Shown piece after piece: positions 13,679 to 22,168 of a stretch of 64,000 bases of DNA. Made by a program: the position numbers and the translations under genes. Source of the stretch: Cellvibrionaceae bacterium AOL6. GTDB taxonomy: Bacteria; Pseudomonadota; Gammaproteobacteria; Pseudomonadales; Cellvibrionaceae. The stretch's first letter is position 1. Every line of letters starts with the position of its first letter. The notes under the pieces are model-generated. The model was not told the DNA's origin and searched no databases. It was given only the letters and a program-made list of their open reading frames with translations. The stretch covers positions 124,001 to 188,000 of the forward strand of contig NOXC01000007.1 of NCBI GenBank assembly GCA_003265435.1, in the 5' to 3' direction.

Positions 13679-14182
13679 ATGCCGCGATGGAGACCCAAAG
13701 CACCGCCCTCCTCACCCTATATCACACCGGAGGGCATGGAAAAATTGCGGGCCGAAGTGCAACAGCTCTGGAAGATTGAACGGCCCCAAGTGACAGAGGC
13801 CGTGCATCAGGCGGCCTTGAATGGCGACCGCTCAGAAAATGGCGACTACATCTACGGGAAAAAACGTCTGCGTGAAATCGACCGTCGCGTGCGTTATCTC
13901 AGTAAGCGCATTGAATCGATGAAAGTGGTGGAGTACTCCCCGAAGCAGGAAGGGAAAGTGTTCTTCGGTGCCTGGGTAGAGTTGGAAAACGAGTCGGGTG
14001 ACTGCGTCACTTATCGCATCGTCGGCGCAGACGAAATCGCCCCCTCGCTCGGTTATATCTCACTTGATTCACCGATGGCAAAAGCGTTGATTGGCCGCGC
14101 CGTAGACGACGAAGTTCACGTCGAGACCCCACAGGGAGCCGCGCTCTGGTTTATTAATTCGATTCGCTACCAGGCCGAGTGA
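13679..14182 (+). CDS. greB: Transcription elongation factor GreB
   Basis: Rescues backtracked RNA polymerase by stimulating transcript cleavage. The 167 residues have the N-terminal coiled coil with the acidic tip (NGDRSENGDY, around residues 50-60) and the C-terminal FKBP-like domain (VFFGAWVELENESGD, SLDSPMAKALIGRAVDDEV). The basic KKRLREIDRRVRYLSKRI patch points to GreB rather than GreA. It begins two bases after the S9 peptidase stop and overlaps the 3' end of the convergent HD-GYP gene by 29 bases. Confidence 0.94.
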   Translation: MPRWRPKAPPSSPYITPEGMEKLRAEVQQLWKIERPQVTEAVHQAALNGDRSENGDYIYGKKRLREIDRRVRYLSKRIESMKVVEYSPKQEGKVFFGAWVELENESGDCVTYRIVGADEIAPSLGYISLDSPMAKALIGRAVDDEVHVETPQGAALWFINSIRYQAE

Positions 14183-15470
14183 GTTTCGCCGCGCGTGCTG
14201 CCACACTGAATAATTTGCGCTCAACCAGCTCGGCCAATTGCAAACCGTAGCAGCCATCAGGTAGCGTGCGCTTAATCAAAAAATTGCGACCGAGGTCATT
14301 TTGAATAAAGGTATTCAAATCCAGAAACCGTTCTCGGACTGGCTGCTTATCCCGATTGAGTAACAACAAGATGCGTGGCAAGTGACGTGGACCGTGCGCT
14401 GAATCCACAACAACGGCCACCATGCCGTTCACTAGCTCCACCAACATTCCGGGATGATAAATCCCGATCGTCTGAATGAAGGCAAGCACCAGTTTATCGT
14501 CAAACTGCTCGCCTCTTTGCTCGTAGAGAATACGCAATGCTTCCGACACCGGCCGCCCTTTGGCGTAGACACGGTCGTTCGTGATCGCGTCATAACAGTC
14601 GACAATCGCAATGATGCGCGTAAACAAAGAAATGTGTTCGTCCTGCAGACCTCGGGGGTAACCTGTTCCATTCGGTCGTTCGTGATGGGCGTAGGCCACC
14701 TCGATGGCCTCGTGATACATGTCTTTTTTTTCGGAGAGCAAATCCCGCCCGTATTCCGAATGCCGCTTCATCAGCGCAAACTCTTCGTCGGTAAGACGCC
14801 CGGGCTTATTGAGGATTTCCGTCGGGATTCGTGCCTTGCCCGCGTCATGCAACAAGCCGCATAGGCCCAAGTTCACAAGCTGTTGCTTGCGCAGCCCCAG
14901 CTTGCGTCCGAAAATGATCGCGAGCATGCACACGTTCATGCAGTGCTCGGCCGTGTACTCGTCCTGACCGCGCAATTTCGTCGCAAAGGCCATGGCGTCC
15001 GGGTGACGAATTACCGAATCCACACTTTCTTCGACCAGCACTCTCGCCGCGGGCGAATCGACAGACTGGCCGAGACGCACGTCATCCAACATGCCGCGTA
15101 CAAAAACACGGGCTTTGCTCGAAATGGCTTTCACCGAAGGCCATTCCTGCTCGGCTTTACCGGAGATCGGGTAGTGTTCGGGCTTGCGACCAATGAGCTC
15201 ACCCGATTCAAAATTCACGGTTTCGGTGATCTGTAAACGCCCAGTGCCAATCACATACACATAGCGACAGTATTTGCGCACCTGCTCGATGTCTTCACGA
15301 GTGCGCACGTAAAATCCCTGCAGCGCAAAAGGCGTTTCTAGCCAGTCGCGATCCAGCCCGCACACAAACATCCCTTCGCGCAAATCCTGCACCGGGATTT
15401 TAATCTCTCGCTTGATATCCGTTTCTCTAACGGGGCGACTGACACGGCTACCGTGTGTTTGTTTGCTCAT
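14154..15470 (-). CDS. HD-GYP domain protein (likely c-di-GMP phosphodiesterase), copy A
   Basis: A 438-residue cytoplasmic protein. The N-terminal DUF3391-type region (LREGMFVCGLDRDWLETPF, EDIEQVRKYCRYVYV) precedes an HD-GYP domain with intact motifs: LLHDAGK for the metal site, AHHERPNGTGYPRGL for the GYP loop and IIAIVDCYDAIT. Intact motifs suggest activity on cyclic di-GMP. I used the ATG at 15470; a TTG two codons upstream is less likely. The stop of copy B is at 15473, so start and stop are nearly joined (TGATCATG) and the two genes form an operon. Confidence 0.9.
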   Translation of the reverse strand: MSKQTHGSRVSRPVRETDIKREIKIPVQDLREGMFVCGLDRDWLETPFALQGFYVRTREDIEQVRKYCRYVYVIGTGRLQITETVNFESGELIGRKPEHYPISGKAEQEWPSVKAISSKARVFVRGMLDDVRLGQSVDSPAARVLVEESVDSVIRHPDAMAFATKLRGQDEYTAEHCMNVCMLAIIFGRKLGLRKQQLVNLGLCGLLHDAGKARIPTEILNKPGRLTDEEFALMKRHSEYGRDLLSEKKDMYHEAIEVAYAHHERPNGTGYPRGLQDEHISLFTRIIAIVDCYDAITNDRVYAKGRPVSEALRILYEQRGEQFDDKLVLAFIQTIGIYHPGMLVELVNGMVAVVVDSAHGPRHLPRILLLLNRDKQPVRERFLDLNTFIQNDLGRNFLIKRTLPDGCYGLQLAELVERKLFSVAARAAKLTRPGSESN

Positions 15471-15472
15471 GA

Positions 15473-16690
15473 TCAATAACGCAACTGCAGCCCTTTTTTC
15501 TGGAAGTCCGCGACGGCGAGGCCGAAGCTTCCATCAGGCCATACTTGTTTAATCAAAAATTTGCGTGGCAGATCGCCATGTTCAATCTGCGACAAATCCA
15601 CCACTTTCTCTTTTTCTCTGGGACGCTTGTGCGCATCCAGGGCCAGTATCACTTTAGGGAGATGACGCCGTTGTGCATTGGCCTCAATAACAAAACCCAC
15701 TTCGCCGGAATACAGCTCGACGAGACTTCCAGGGGGGTAGAGCCCGATGGTCTTAATGAATTCGAGCGCGAGTTCACCGTCAAAGTGTTTGTCTCGCTCG
15801 GAGTAGATAATCTTTAAGGCTTCGGTACTGGTCTTCGCCCTGGAGTAACAGCGATGTGCGGTCATCGCATCATAGGCGTCGACGATACTGATGATGCGCG
15901 TAAAGCGCGAAATGCCATCGGCTTTCAATTTTCTCGGGTAGCCGGTGCCATCCATTTTTTCATGATGGCTGTAGGCCACGTCGACCGCGCCCGTATAAAT
16001 ATTATTGGTCGAAAGCAGCAGATTGCGACCGTGGACCGTATGGGCCTTCATCAACGACATTTCTTTCGGTGTCAGCGCAGCGGGTTTGTCGAGAATTTCC
16101 GCGGGCACGCGCATTTTTCCAACGTCGTGCAACAAGCCACACAAACCGAGATGCTGCAGATCCGGCTCACTCATCCCCAGATGGCGGCCAAATGCCACGG
16201 CCAATACGCACACATTCAGGCAGTGGTCCGAGGTGTAACTGTTCTCATCACGTATCTTTGATAGCCATAACATCGCATCGGGGTGACGCAGTATAGACTG
16301 CACCACGTCATTAACGGTCTCTCTCGCCACCTCACTATTAATCGCCCCTCCTAAACGGATCTGGTCGAGCATGGAGCAGGTCAGGCTGCGTGCGTGACGA
16401 AAGGTTTTATACGCTTTCTGATGTTCCTCTTGGATGCTGACTTCATTCACGTAGCGGGCCGGGCGACAACTGGCCGTGCCGATATTCGACGAGGCACTGC
16501 CTAACTTCCGGGATTCCGCGTGATCCACCCAAACGTGTTCGCAGTATTCCGCCACGATGTCGATGTCTTCTGGGTCTTCAATGAGGAAGCCCTGCATGAT
16601 GAATGGCGTGTCTAACCAGTCTTTGTCCAGAGCAGAGACGTACATCCCCACGCGAAGATCGGCTACGTGTATTTTTGTTGAATCCGCCAT
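15473..16690 (-). CDS. HD-GYP domain protein (likely c-di-GMP phosphodiesterase), copy B
   Basis: A 405-residue paralogue of its downstream neighbour with the same layout: a DUF3391-type N-terminus (VADLRVGMYVSALDKDWLDT) and an HD-GYP domain with LLHDVGK, SHHEKMDGTGYPRKL and IISIVDAYDAMT. All expected metal and GYP residues are visible. The start may be the ATG at 16690 (used here) or an in-frame GTG at 16708; neither has a strong ribosome site. The pair probably arose by tandem duplication, and the two differ most in the linker between the domains. Confidence 0.88.
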   Translation of the reverse strand: MADSTKIHVADLRVGMYVSALDKDWLDTPFIMQGFLIEDPEDIDIVAEYCEHVWVDHAESRKLGSASSNIGTASCRPARYVNEVSIQEEHQKAYKTFRHARSLTCSMLDQIRLGGAINSEVARETVNDVVQSILRHPDAMLWLSKIRDENSYTSDHCLNVCVLAVAFGRHLGMSEPDLQHLGLCGLLHDVGKMRVPAEILDKPAALTPKEMSLMKAHTVHGRNLLLSTNNIYTGAVDVAYSHHEKMDGTGYPRKLKADGISRFTRIISIVDAYDAMTAHRCYSRAKTSTEALKIIYSERDKHFDGELALEFIKTIGLYPPGSLVELYSGEVGFVIEANAQRRHLPKVILALDAHKRPREKEKVVDLSQIEHGDLPRKFLIKQVWPDGSFGLAVADFQKKGLQLRY

Positions 16691-16836
16691 CTCGATAATC
16701 TGTTCCACAGTACACTTACGCGCGCATCGAAATGCGCACGCTCTATGGAGTATAGCAGCGGATCAGGGGGGACTAAGGCAAGCCACGGTGATATGCGTGC
16801 AGAGCAGGCGAGGCGCTGCCTGCAGCGCTTTCGGCC

Positions 16837-18039
16837 CTAGTCTAAAATGCCCTGCAGTGAGGCCACCAGATAGCTCAGGTTCTCGTCATTGATTCCCGCC
16901 AGATTGATACGGCTGGAATCCGCCATGTAGATACTGTGTTTCTCGGCGAGCAAGGCGACCTGCTCAGGTGTCAGCCCCAGGAACGAGAACATGCCTTTTT
17001 CGCGCTCAATAAAGTCGAAACGCGCACTTGCTGTGGCCGTCCTCAGTGCGCCAGCGAGGTGACTGCGCACGCCCTGTATGCGCCCGCGCATATGATCCAG
17101 CTCTTCGCGCCAGCTCAGGTCCAGCGCCTCGGATTTGAGTATGGTCGCCACCACAGACGCGCCGTGTGAAGGCGGCATGGAATAGATGCCGCGTGTGATG
17201 CTTTTCAGGTGGGAAGAGATAATTTCCGCCTGAGCCGGTTTTTCTGCCAGAACATAGATTGCGCCCACGCGCTCGCGATACAGTCCAAAGTTCTTAGAGC
17301 ACGACACCGCAACAAGCACCTCGGGCAAACGAGACACCGCCAACTGCACGCCATAGGCATCCGCATCCAGGCCATCCCCAAAGCCTTGATAGGCCGCATC
17401 GATCAGGGGTACCAGTGCTTTTTCTGCACAGAGTTCGATCACCTGCAGCCATTGGTCCTTGTCCAGATCCGCGCCTGCCGGGTTGTGACAACAGGCGTGC
17501 AGCAACACCACATCCCCCGCTTGAGCTTGCTGGAGCGCCGCGAGCATCGCGTCAAAATTGAGCCGGCTCTCACCGAAATCATAATAGGGGTAGCTGATGA
17601 TGCTCACCGAGCCGTGTTGCCCGCCTGCCCCACCCAGGAGGGGGACATGATTGGCCCAGGTTGGATCACTCACCCAGATTCGACAGTCGCGTCGCGATTT
17701 GACTAATAACTCCGCAATCACTCGCAGCGCGCCACAGCCTCCAGGTGTCTGTATCGATGCCAGGCGGCTTGCGTCAGGCACCGCATCGCCGAACAGTATC
17801 TGCCCGAGTGCATCGAGAAACACTACGTTGCCTAAGGGCCCCACATAGGCCTTGCTGGGTTCATTGGCCAACAACCACTGTTCCGCTTCTTTGACGGACG
17901 CGAGCACGGGCGTCTGTCCTTTTTCATCTCGATAGACGCCCACGCCCAGGTCCATTTTTTGGGGGTTGGTATCTTGTTGATAGCGTTGGATCAGCCCCAG
18001 CAGTGGGTCGGGGGGCAACAGAGACAGTGATTCAAACAT
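16837..18039 (-). CDS. Aromatic amino acid / aspartate aminotransferase (class I)
   Basis: A 400-residue PLP enzyme of the TyrB/AspC family that swaps amino groups between aromatic amino acids or aspartate and 2-oxoacids. Visible motifs are MDLGVGVYRDEKGQTPVL, HACCHNPAGADL, the substrate loop DAAYQGFGDGLDADAYG and the PLP-binding Lys in SCSKNFGLYRERVGA. I used the ATG at 18039, giving the family N-terminus MFESLSLLPPDPLLGL. TyrB and AspC cannot be told apart with certainty by eye. The frameshifted Lrp gene upstream is divergent, as is common for an amino acid regulator beside an amino acid enzyme. Confidence 0.9.
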   Translation of the reverse strand: MFESLSLLPPDPLLGLIQRYQQDTNPQKMDLGVGVYRDEKGQTPVLASVKEAEQWLLANEPSKAYVGPLGNVVFLDALGQILFGDAVPDASRLASIQTPGGCGALRVIAELLVKSRRDCRIWVSDPTWANHVPLLGGAGGQHGSVSIISYPYYDFGESRLNFDAMLAALQQAQAGDVVLLHACCHNPAGADLDKDQWLQVIELCAEKALVPLIDAAYQGFGDGLDADAYGVQLAVSRLPEVLVAVSCSKNFGLYRERVGAIYVLAEKPAQAEIISSHLKSITRGIYSMPPSHGASVVATILKSEALDLSWREELDHMRGRIQGVRSHLAGALRTATASARFDFIEREKGMFSFLGLTPEQVALLAEKHSIYMADSSRINLAGINDENLSYLVASLQGILD

Positions 18040-18157
18040 AGGGGTATTCCAACAATTGGGCATTGAGCCGATGCGGCGAGCGGCCTAGTATAGCCTCTCG
18101 TGTCAGGAGCGTTAACCGTTCCGTAGCGCCACCCACGGATCAGATGCTGGAGTCACT

Positions 18158-18621
18158 GTGAGCACACAACTGGATGAATACGATAAAAAATACTCAGGAT
18201 ATTACAGGACAACGCCGAGTATTCGATGAACGAGCTCGGAGACAAAATCGGCCTCAGCCACACCCCCTGCTGGCGCCGGGTCAAGCGCCTCGAAGAGGAA
18301 GGCTACATTGAAAAAAAATGCACCCTGCTCAGCGCACGAAAATTGGATCTGAATGTGTCCGTACACGCGTATCTGACGATCAAAAAACACGATGAAGAGT
18401 CCTTGAACCATTTCGAAAATTCCGTTCTGAACATTCCCGAAGTGGTCGAGTGTTATTCGGTGACCGGCGACAAGGACTACCTGCTGCGCATCGTCGTCAG
18501 CAATGTCGAGCAGTACGAAAAGCTGCTGAAGTCCACCCTCGTCCACCTGCCCAACGTGGCTTCCGTGAATTCCGTGTTCGCGCTAAAACAAGTGAAATAC
18601 ACCACTGCACTGCCCATCTGA
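18158..18621 (+). pseudogene. Lrp/AsnC family regulator, frameshifted near its N-terminus
   Basis: Regulators of this family bind DNA through an N-terminal helix-turn-helix and sense amino acids through a C-terminal ACT-like domain. The part from 18226 (MNELGDKIGLSHTPCWRRVK onward, 131 residues) is normal but lacks the first helix. The missing residues are present upstream: a GTG at 18158 with GGAG five bases before it encodes STQLDEYDKK, and after a one-base jump the other frame reads ILRILQDNAEYS into the main frame. The break is at a run of six A (18185-18190); seven would restore the gene. It could be an assembly error, a true mutation or slippage. The gene is divergent from the aminotransferase. 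Confidence 0.8.
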
Positions 18622-18628
18622 CAGACAC

Positions 18629-18660
18629 AAAAAAAAGGCCCACTTCAAACGAAGCGGGCC
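18629..18660 (-). terminator. Terminator for the minus-strand pdxH-oxidoreductase transcript
   Basis: On the minus strand the stem GGCCCGCTTC / GAAGTGGGCC (one mismatch, loop GTTT) is followed by eight T. It lies about 200 bases beyond the end of the quinone oxidoreductase gene and just after the Lrp stop on the other strand. Confidence 0.75.
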
Positions 18661-18866
18661 CCAACTTTCAGCACATGGAATAACAACAAAGGATACTTTG
18701 GAGAAGTTCACTACCCAACGCGTTGCGAGTAACAATCTGTAAACTTGTTTTATTTATAGACTATTTCTGAACGGTAGCTAAAACCAATATGAAATAACAA
18801 AAGCAGAATTGCTCAGATTTACTCATAAATATCGCGAAATTGTCACGAAATTCCACAAAATGCGGA

Positions 18867-19865
18867 TTACTGGCACGAAAGCAGGATCTTTCCACGCACT
18901 TCACCGGACTCTAAAGCCGCATGCGCTCCCCCGGCCTCCGCCAGCGGGAAAACCCGGTCTACCACAGGCACAATGGGCAGCGCCGCCCTGGCGCCTTCGA
19001 GACAGGTTGACCAAAGTTGCTCCACAATGGCGTCACGCATCGCGGCTTTTACCTCAAGGCTTCTGGCCCGAAGCGTCGAGCCTGTCAACGTCAGGCGTTT
19101 TAGCATCAGGCGCATCAAATCCACTTCAACCCGGCTGCCTTGCTGAAACGCGATCTGCACGATACGCGCGTCCGCATTGGCAATCTGAATGTGCTTCGCG
19201 ATGTAAGCCCCCCCCACCATGTCCAATATCACATCCGGAGCGCGGAGGCTCGGATCCGTGCGAAATGCCTCGACGAAGTCGAGTTCGTCGTAACGAAGCA
19301 CACGATGGGCGCCGAGTGATTGGCAAAATTCCGCTTTATCGGCACTGCTCGCCGTGGCGACGATAGTGGCACCCCGCCAGCGTGCGACCTGAATCGCCAA
19401 GTGACCAATACCACCACTGCCACCATGAATAAGCACACAGTGCTCAGCCTCCAGCTGCCCTCGCTCAATCACATTGTGCCAAACCGTAAACAGGCCCTCC
19501 GGCAATGCGGCCGCCGCCTCGAGTGATAGCGCATCACCGTGTATCGGCAAGAGCTGCCCTTCGGGCACCACTGCCTTCTGCGCGTACCCCCCGCCATTAC
19601 ACAGCGCCGCAACCGCTTGCCCCAACCATTGCGAGGACACGCCTGCGCCCACGGCTGACACTACCCCAGACACTTCGAGCCCAAGAATGGGCGAGGCGTC
19701 TTTTGGCGGGGGATACAGGCCCTGACGCTGCAGGATATCGGGTCGATTCACCCCGGCAAAGGCCACCTCGATCAGTACTTCTCCAGGACCTGGCTCCGGT
19801 TCAGCCAACTCGGTCAGTGCTAGCGTACTCGCGTCGCCTGCAGCGCTTTGTGTGATGGCCAGCAT
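18867..19865 (-). CDS. NAD(P)H quinone oxidoreductase, PIG3 family
   Basis: A 332-residue zinc-free member of the medium-chain dehydrogenase superfamily. The N-terminus reads like PIG3 proteins (GEVLIEVAFAGVNRPDILQR, YPPPKDASPILGLEVSG), and the NADPH-binding loop is HGGSGGIGHLAIQVARWRG. Catalytic zinc ligands are absent, as expected for quinone reductases. Likely cytoplasmic quinone reduction; the true substrate is unknown. It lies 22 bases after pdxH on the same strand and the two are probably co-transcribed. Confidence 0.88.
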   Translation of the reverse strand: MLAITQSAAGDASTLALTELAEPEPGPGEVLIEVAFAGVNRPDILQRQGLYPPPKDASPILGLEVSGVVSAVGAGVSSQWLGQAVAALCNGGGYAQKAVVPEGQLLPIHGDALSLEAAAALPEGLFTVWHNVIERGQLEAEHCVLIHGGSGGIGHLAIQVARWRGATIVATASSADKAEFCQSLGAHRVLRYDELDFVEAFRTDPSLRAPDVILDMVGGAYIAKHIQIANADARIVQIAFQQGSRVEVDLMRLMLKRLTLTGSTLRARSLEVKAAMRDAIVEQLWSTCLEGARAALPIVPVVDRVFPLAEAGGAHAALESGEVRGKILLSCQ

Positions 19866-19887
19866 AATCGTGTCACTCCTTCATGCT

Positions 19888-20523
19888 TTAAGGTGCGAGT
19901 CGTTCGATGCTCCAACCCTGTTCACCAAGGCGATACTCGAAACGGTCGTGCAAGCGATTTTCGCGGCCCTGCCAAAACTCCATCGCCGTTGGCTCCACGC
20001 GGTAACCGCCCCAGAAATCGGGCAGCGGCACTTCCCCCTGCTGGAATTTCTGCTTCATCGCTTCGAATTGCTGCAACAGCACCTGGCGCGATCGAATTGA
20101 GTGACTTTGCTTGGAAGCCCATGCAGCCAGCTGGCTTTCATGGGGGCGGGACAGAAAATAACGCAGGCTTTCTGCGGTGCTGATGCGCGTTGCGCGCCCC
20201 TGCACTTTGACTTGGCGTTCAAACATATGCCAAGGAAAGTGCAGGCTGACCTGCGGATTCTGTTCGATATCCTGAGCTTTACGGCTGCCATAATTGGTGA
20301 AGAACACAAAGCCCTTTGCATCGCACTGCTTCAACAGCACGATACGTTGGCTCGGCGCACCGTCTGCACCCACCGTTGCCAGTGTCATCGCAGTGGGGTC
20401 CTTGATCCCGGCGTCCACCGCCTGCTGTAACCACAATTCAAATTGCTTTAAGGGCTCCGCAAACAGATCCTCGCGGTTGAGCCCTTGCGCAACATATTCT
20501 CGTCGTATATCGTCCAGTTTCAT
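19888..20523 (-). CDS. pdxH: Pyridoxamine 5'-phosphate oxidase
   Basis: FMN enzyme that oxidises pyridoxine or pyridoxamine 5'-phosphate to PLP. The 211 residues carry all family landmarks: [20 protein letters not shown] at the N-terminus, the FMN-binding [20 protein letters not shown], the conserved [15 protein letters not shown] strand, [16 protein letters not shown] and the closing region FRLG-type sequence ending IERLAP. Several neighbours use PLP (two aminotransferases in the window), but this is a general cofactor gene. Confidence 0.96.
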   Translation of the reverse strand: MKLDDIRREYVAQGLNREDLFAEPLKQFELWLQQAVDAGIKDPTAMTLATVGADGAPSQRIVLLKQCDAKGFVFFTNYGSRKAQDIEQNPQVSLHFPWHMFERQVKVQGRATRISTAESLRYFLSRPHESQLAAWASKQSHSIRSRQVLLQQFEAMKQKFQQGEVPLPDFWGGYRVEPTAMEFWQGRENRLHDRFEYRLGEQGWSIERLAP

Positions 20524-20660
20524 TCGCTATTTCCAATTGTGATTCGATCTTCTAACCGTACGCAGCCGCAGGCTTTGAGGATGAATTCGCCCGACATTGT
20601 CAACATTGTCGCGTGGTACCCCTCCTCTATCCAACGCCTGGCAAACAGAGTTCAAAAGAC

Positions 20661-21296
20661 ATGGAGCAGCAGGAAACTTCCCGTCCCTGTGCAGGCGTGA
20701 TACTCGCCGGCGGTGAGGGGCGACGATTCGGGGAGCAGGATAAACCCTTTGTGACGCTATGCAAGCGCCCGCTGGTTCTGCACTCGCTTGATCGCGTACT
20801 TCCTCAGGTGAGTCAGCTTGTACTGAGCATCAACGGGGACCCCTGTCGCTTCGCGGAGCTGCCTCTCACCACGCTGAACGACCGCCATCAACCGCCGCGA
20901 GGCCCGCTAGAGGGCCTACTCACGGCCATGTCCCACTACCGGGAAGCGCATACCACATCTCAGTGGCTATTCAGCGCGCCAGTAGACTGTCCCTTTGTGC
21001 CTCTTGATCTTGCCGCACGACTCTACACCCACGCACGCCAACGCGGTCTGCAAGTGTGTTATGCCGCAGACCCGGAACGGGAACATGTATTGTGCGCGGT
21101 GTGGATGATGTCACTCGAACCGCTGCTGAAGCGCTTTCTCGAAACCGGCGAACGCGCCGTCTACCGCTTCCTCGCCACCGTTAATGCGGCGCCACTGCGC
21201 ATTGACGCGCCAGAAGCCTTCCTCAACATCAATCAACCACAGGACGTCCAGCGAGCACAATCCCTGCTCCAAGCAACGCCCTGCACCGCCGATTAA
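20661..21296 (+). CDS. mobA: Molybdenum cofactor guanylyltransferase MobA
   Basis: Transfers GMP from GTP to molybdopterin, making the bis-MGD cofactor of DMSO-reductase-family enzymes, which include assimilatory and respiratory nitrate reductases. The nucleotide-binding start AGVILAGGEGRRFGEQDKPF, the metal site SAPVDCPFVPLDL and the end AFLNINQPQDV are typical. I used the ATG at 20661 (211 residues); a longer frame from 20613 adds a non-conserved N-terminus. The nitrate-related genes at 25-42 kb make a user of this cofactor elsewhere in the genome likely. Confidence 0.92.
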   Translation: MEQQETSRPCAGVILAGGEGRRFGEQDKPFVTLCKRPLVLHSLDRVLPQVSQLVLSINGDPCRFAELPLTTLNDRHQPPRGPLEGLLTAMSHYREAHTTSQWLFSAPVDCPFVPLDLAARLYTHARQRGLQVCYAADPEREHVLCAVWMMSLEPLLKRFLETGERAVYRFLATVNAAPLRIDAPEAFLNINQPQDVQRAQSLLQATPCTAD

Positions 21297-21321
21297 ACCC
21301 GCCCGACACAGACGCCAACGC

Positions 21322-22104
21322 ATGATAAATCGTTTTTCACCCCGCCCTTTGTTCTTCGCTCTGTTATTCGCCAATGGCGTCCACGCTCAATCTCAGGTGT
21401 CCACCTGCGAGGCACAAGCGCGTAGCGAGCTCGAACACAGCTATTGCGAGATTGTTGCCGCTGGTGGCAGTGGTGCACTGCCAAATTTTGAAGATTTTAA
21501 GAAAAATCCAGAGAAGATTCAGCGCTTGCTGCTCAAGCGCGAGGCCGCCCGAGTTGGGGTGACACTGCCAGAGGCTCCCGTCGCGCAAACGCGCAGCCCG
21601 GAACCGGCCAAACCCGCTTCCGCGATGCCGTCCTTGCAGCACTGCGAGCTCAAAGGTGAGCAAATCGCCTGCGCTCAGAAAAGCTACGCATTGCAAACGA
21701 ATAAGAAAAACAATCAGCTGCGCGCGAGCGCATTTTCAGCACAAAACGAACTGCGTTTACCGTCAAAGTCGGATACGGATTTTGCGGACGAATCCGACTA
21801 CCGGTATTTGAGCCAGATTTATCCACTCTATATTCAAAAAATGCTGGAGCTGGGACTGGGAGACGCCACGATGTCGTTCACCAAGTTCGCCTCGGTGTAT
21901 TGGCAGAGCAAAGTCGACAAGGTCGATTTCAGCGAGCGTTTTCGAAGCATGTACAACCAATTGAAAATCGAGAAGAGCCGCAATGCCGTCGCGCGGCGCT
22001 ACACCGACGCCCTGCCGGAATCGATCCAGCAGTGTATGCGGCTTGACTCAAGCATTATCGTCTGCGACAACAAAGTTCAGAATTGGGTTTACAAACTGAG
22101 GTAG
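21322..22104 (+). CDS. Secreted protein of unknown function with a repeated Cys motif
   Basis: Not recognised. A 260-residue protein with a clear signal peptide (PLFFALLFANGVHAQ, likely cut after HAQ), so periplasmic or exported. A Cys-rich start (STCEAQARSELEHSYCEIV) is followed by a Pro-rich linker (about 88-105). A short unit occurs twice: CELKGEQIACAQKSYALQTN in the middle and CMRLDSSIIVCDNKVQNWVY at the end, each with a Cys pair about ten residues apart, likely a disulfide. The ATG at 21322 was chosen because it starts the signal peptide; the longer frame upstream overlaps mobA. It begins 25 bases after mobA, possibly co-transcribed. Confidence 0.75.
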   Translation: MINRFSPRPLFFALLFANGVHAQSQVSTCEAQARSELEHSYCEIVAAGGSGALPNFEDFKKNPEKIQRLLLKREAARVGVTLPEAPVAQTRSPEPAKPASAMPSLQHCELKGEQIACAQKSYALQTNKKNNQLRASAFSAQNELRLPSKSDTDFADESDYRYLSQIYPLYIQKMLELGLGDATMSFTKFASVYWQSKVDKVDFSERFRSMYNQLKIEKSRNAVARRYTDALPESIQQCMRLDSSIIVCDNKVQNWVYKLR

Positions 22105-22127
22105 AAAAGAAGAAGAGATACAAACAC

Positions 22128-22154
22128 GAGGGCGCGGCGTCAGACCGCACCCTC
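22128..22154. terminator. Possible terminator between convergent genes
   Basis: GAGGGCGCGG and CCGCACCCTC form a stem with one mismatch and a seven-base loop between two converging genes. T tracts are poor on both sides, so efficiency is doubtful. Confidence 0.4.
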
Positions 22155-22168
22155 TTGGGATGATGGCG

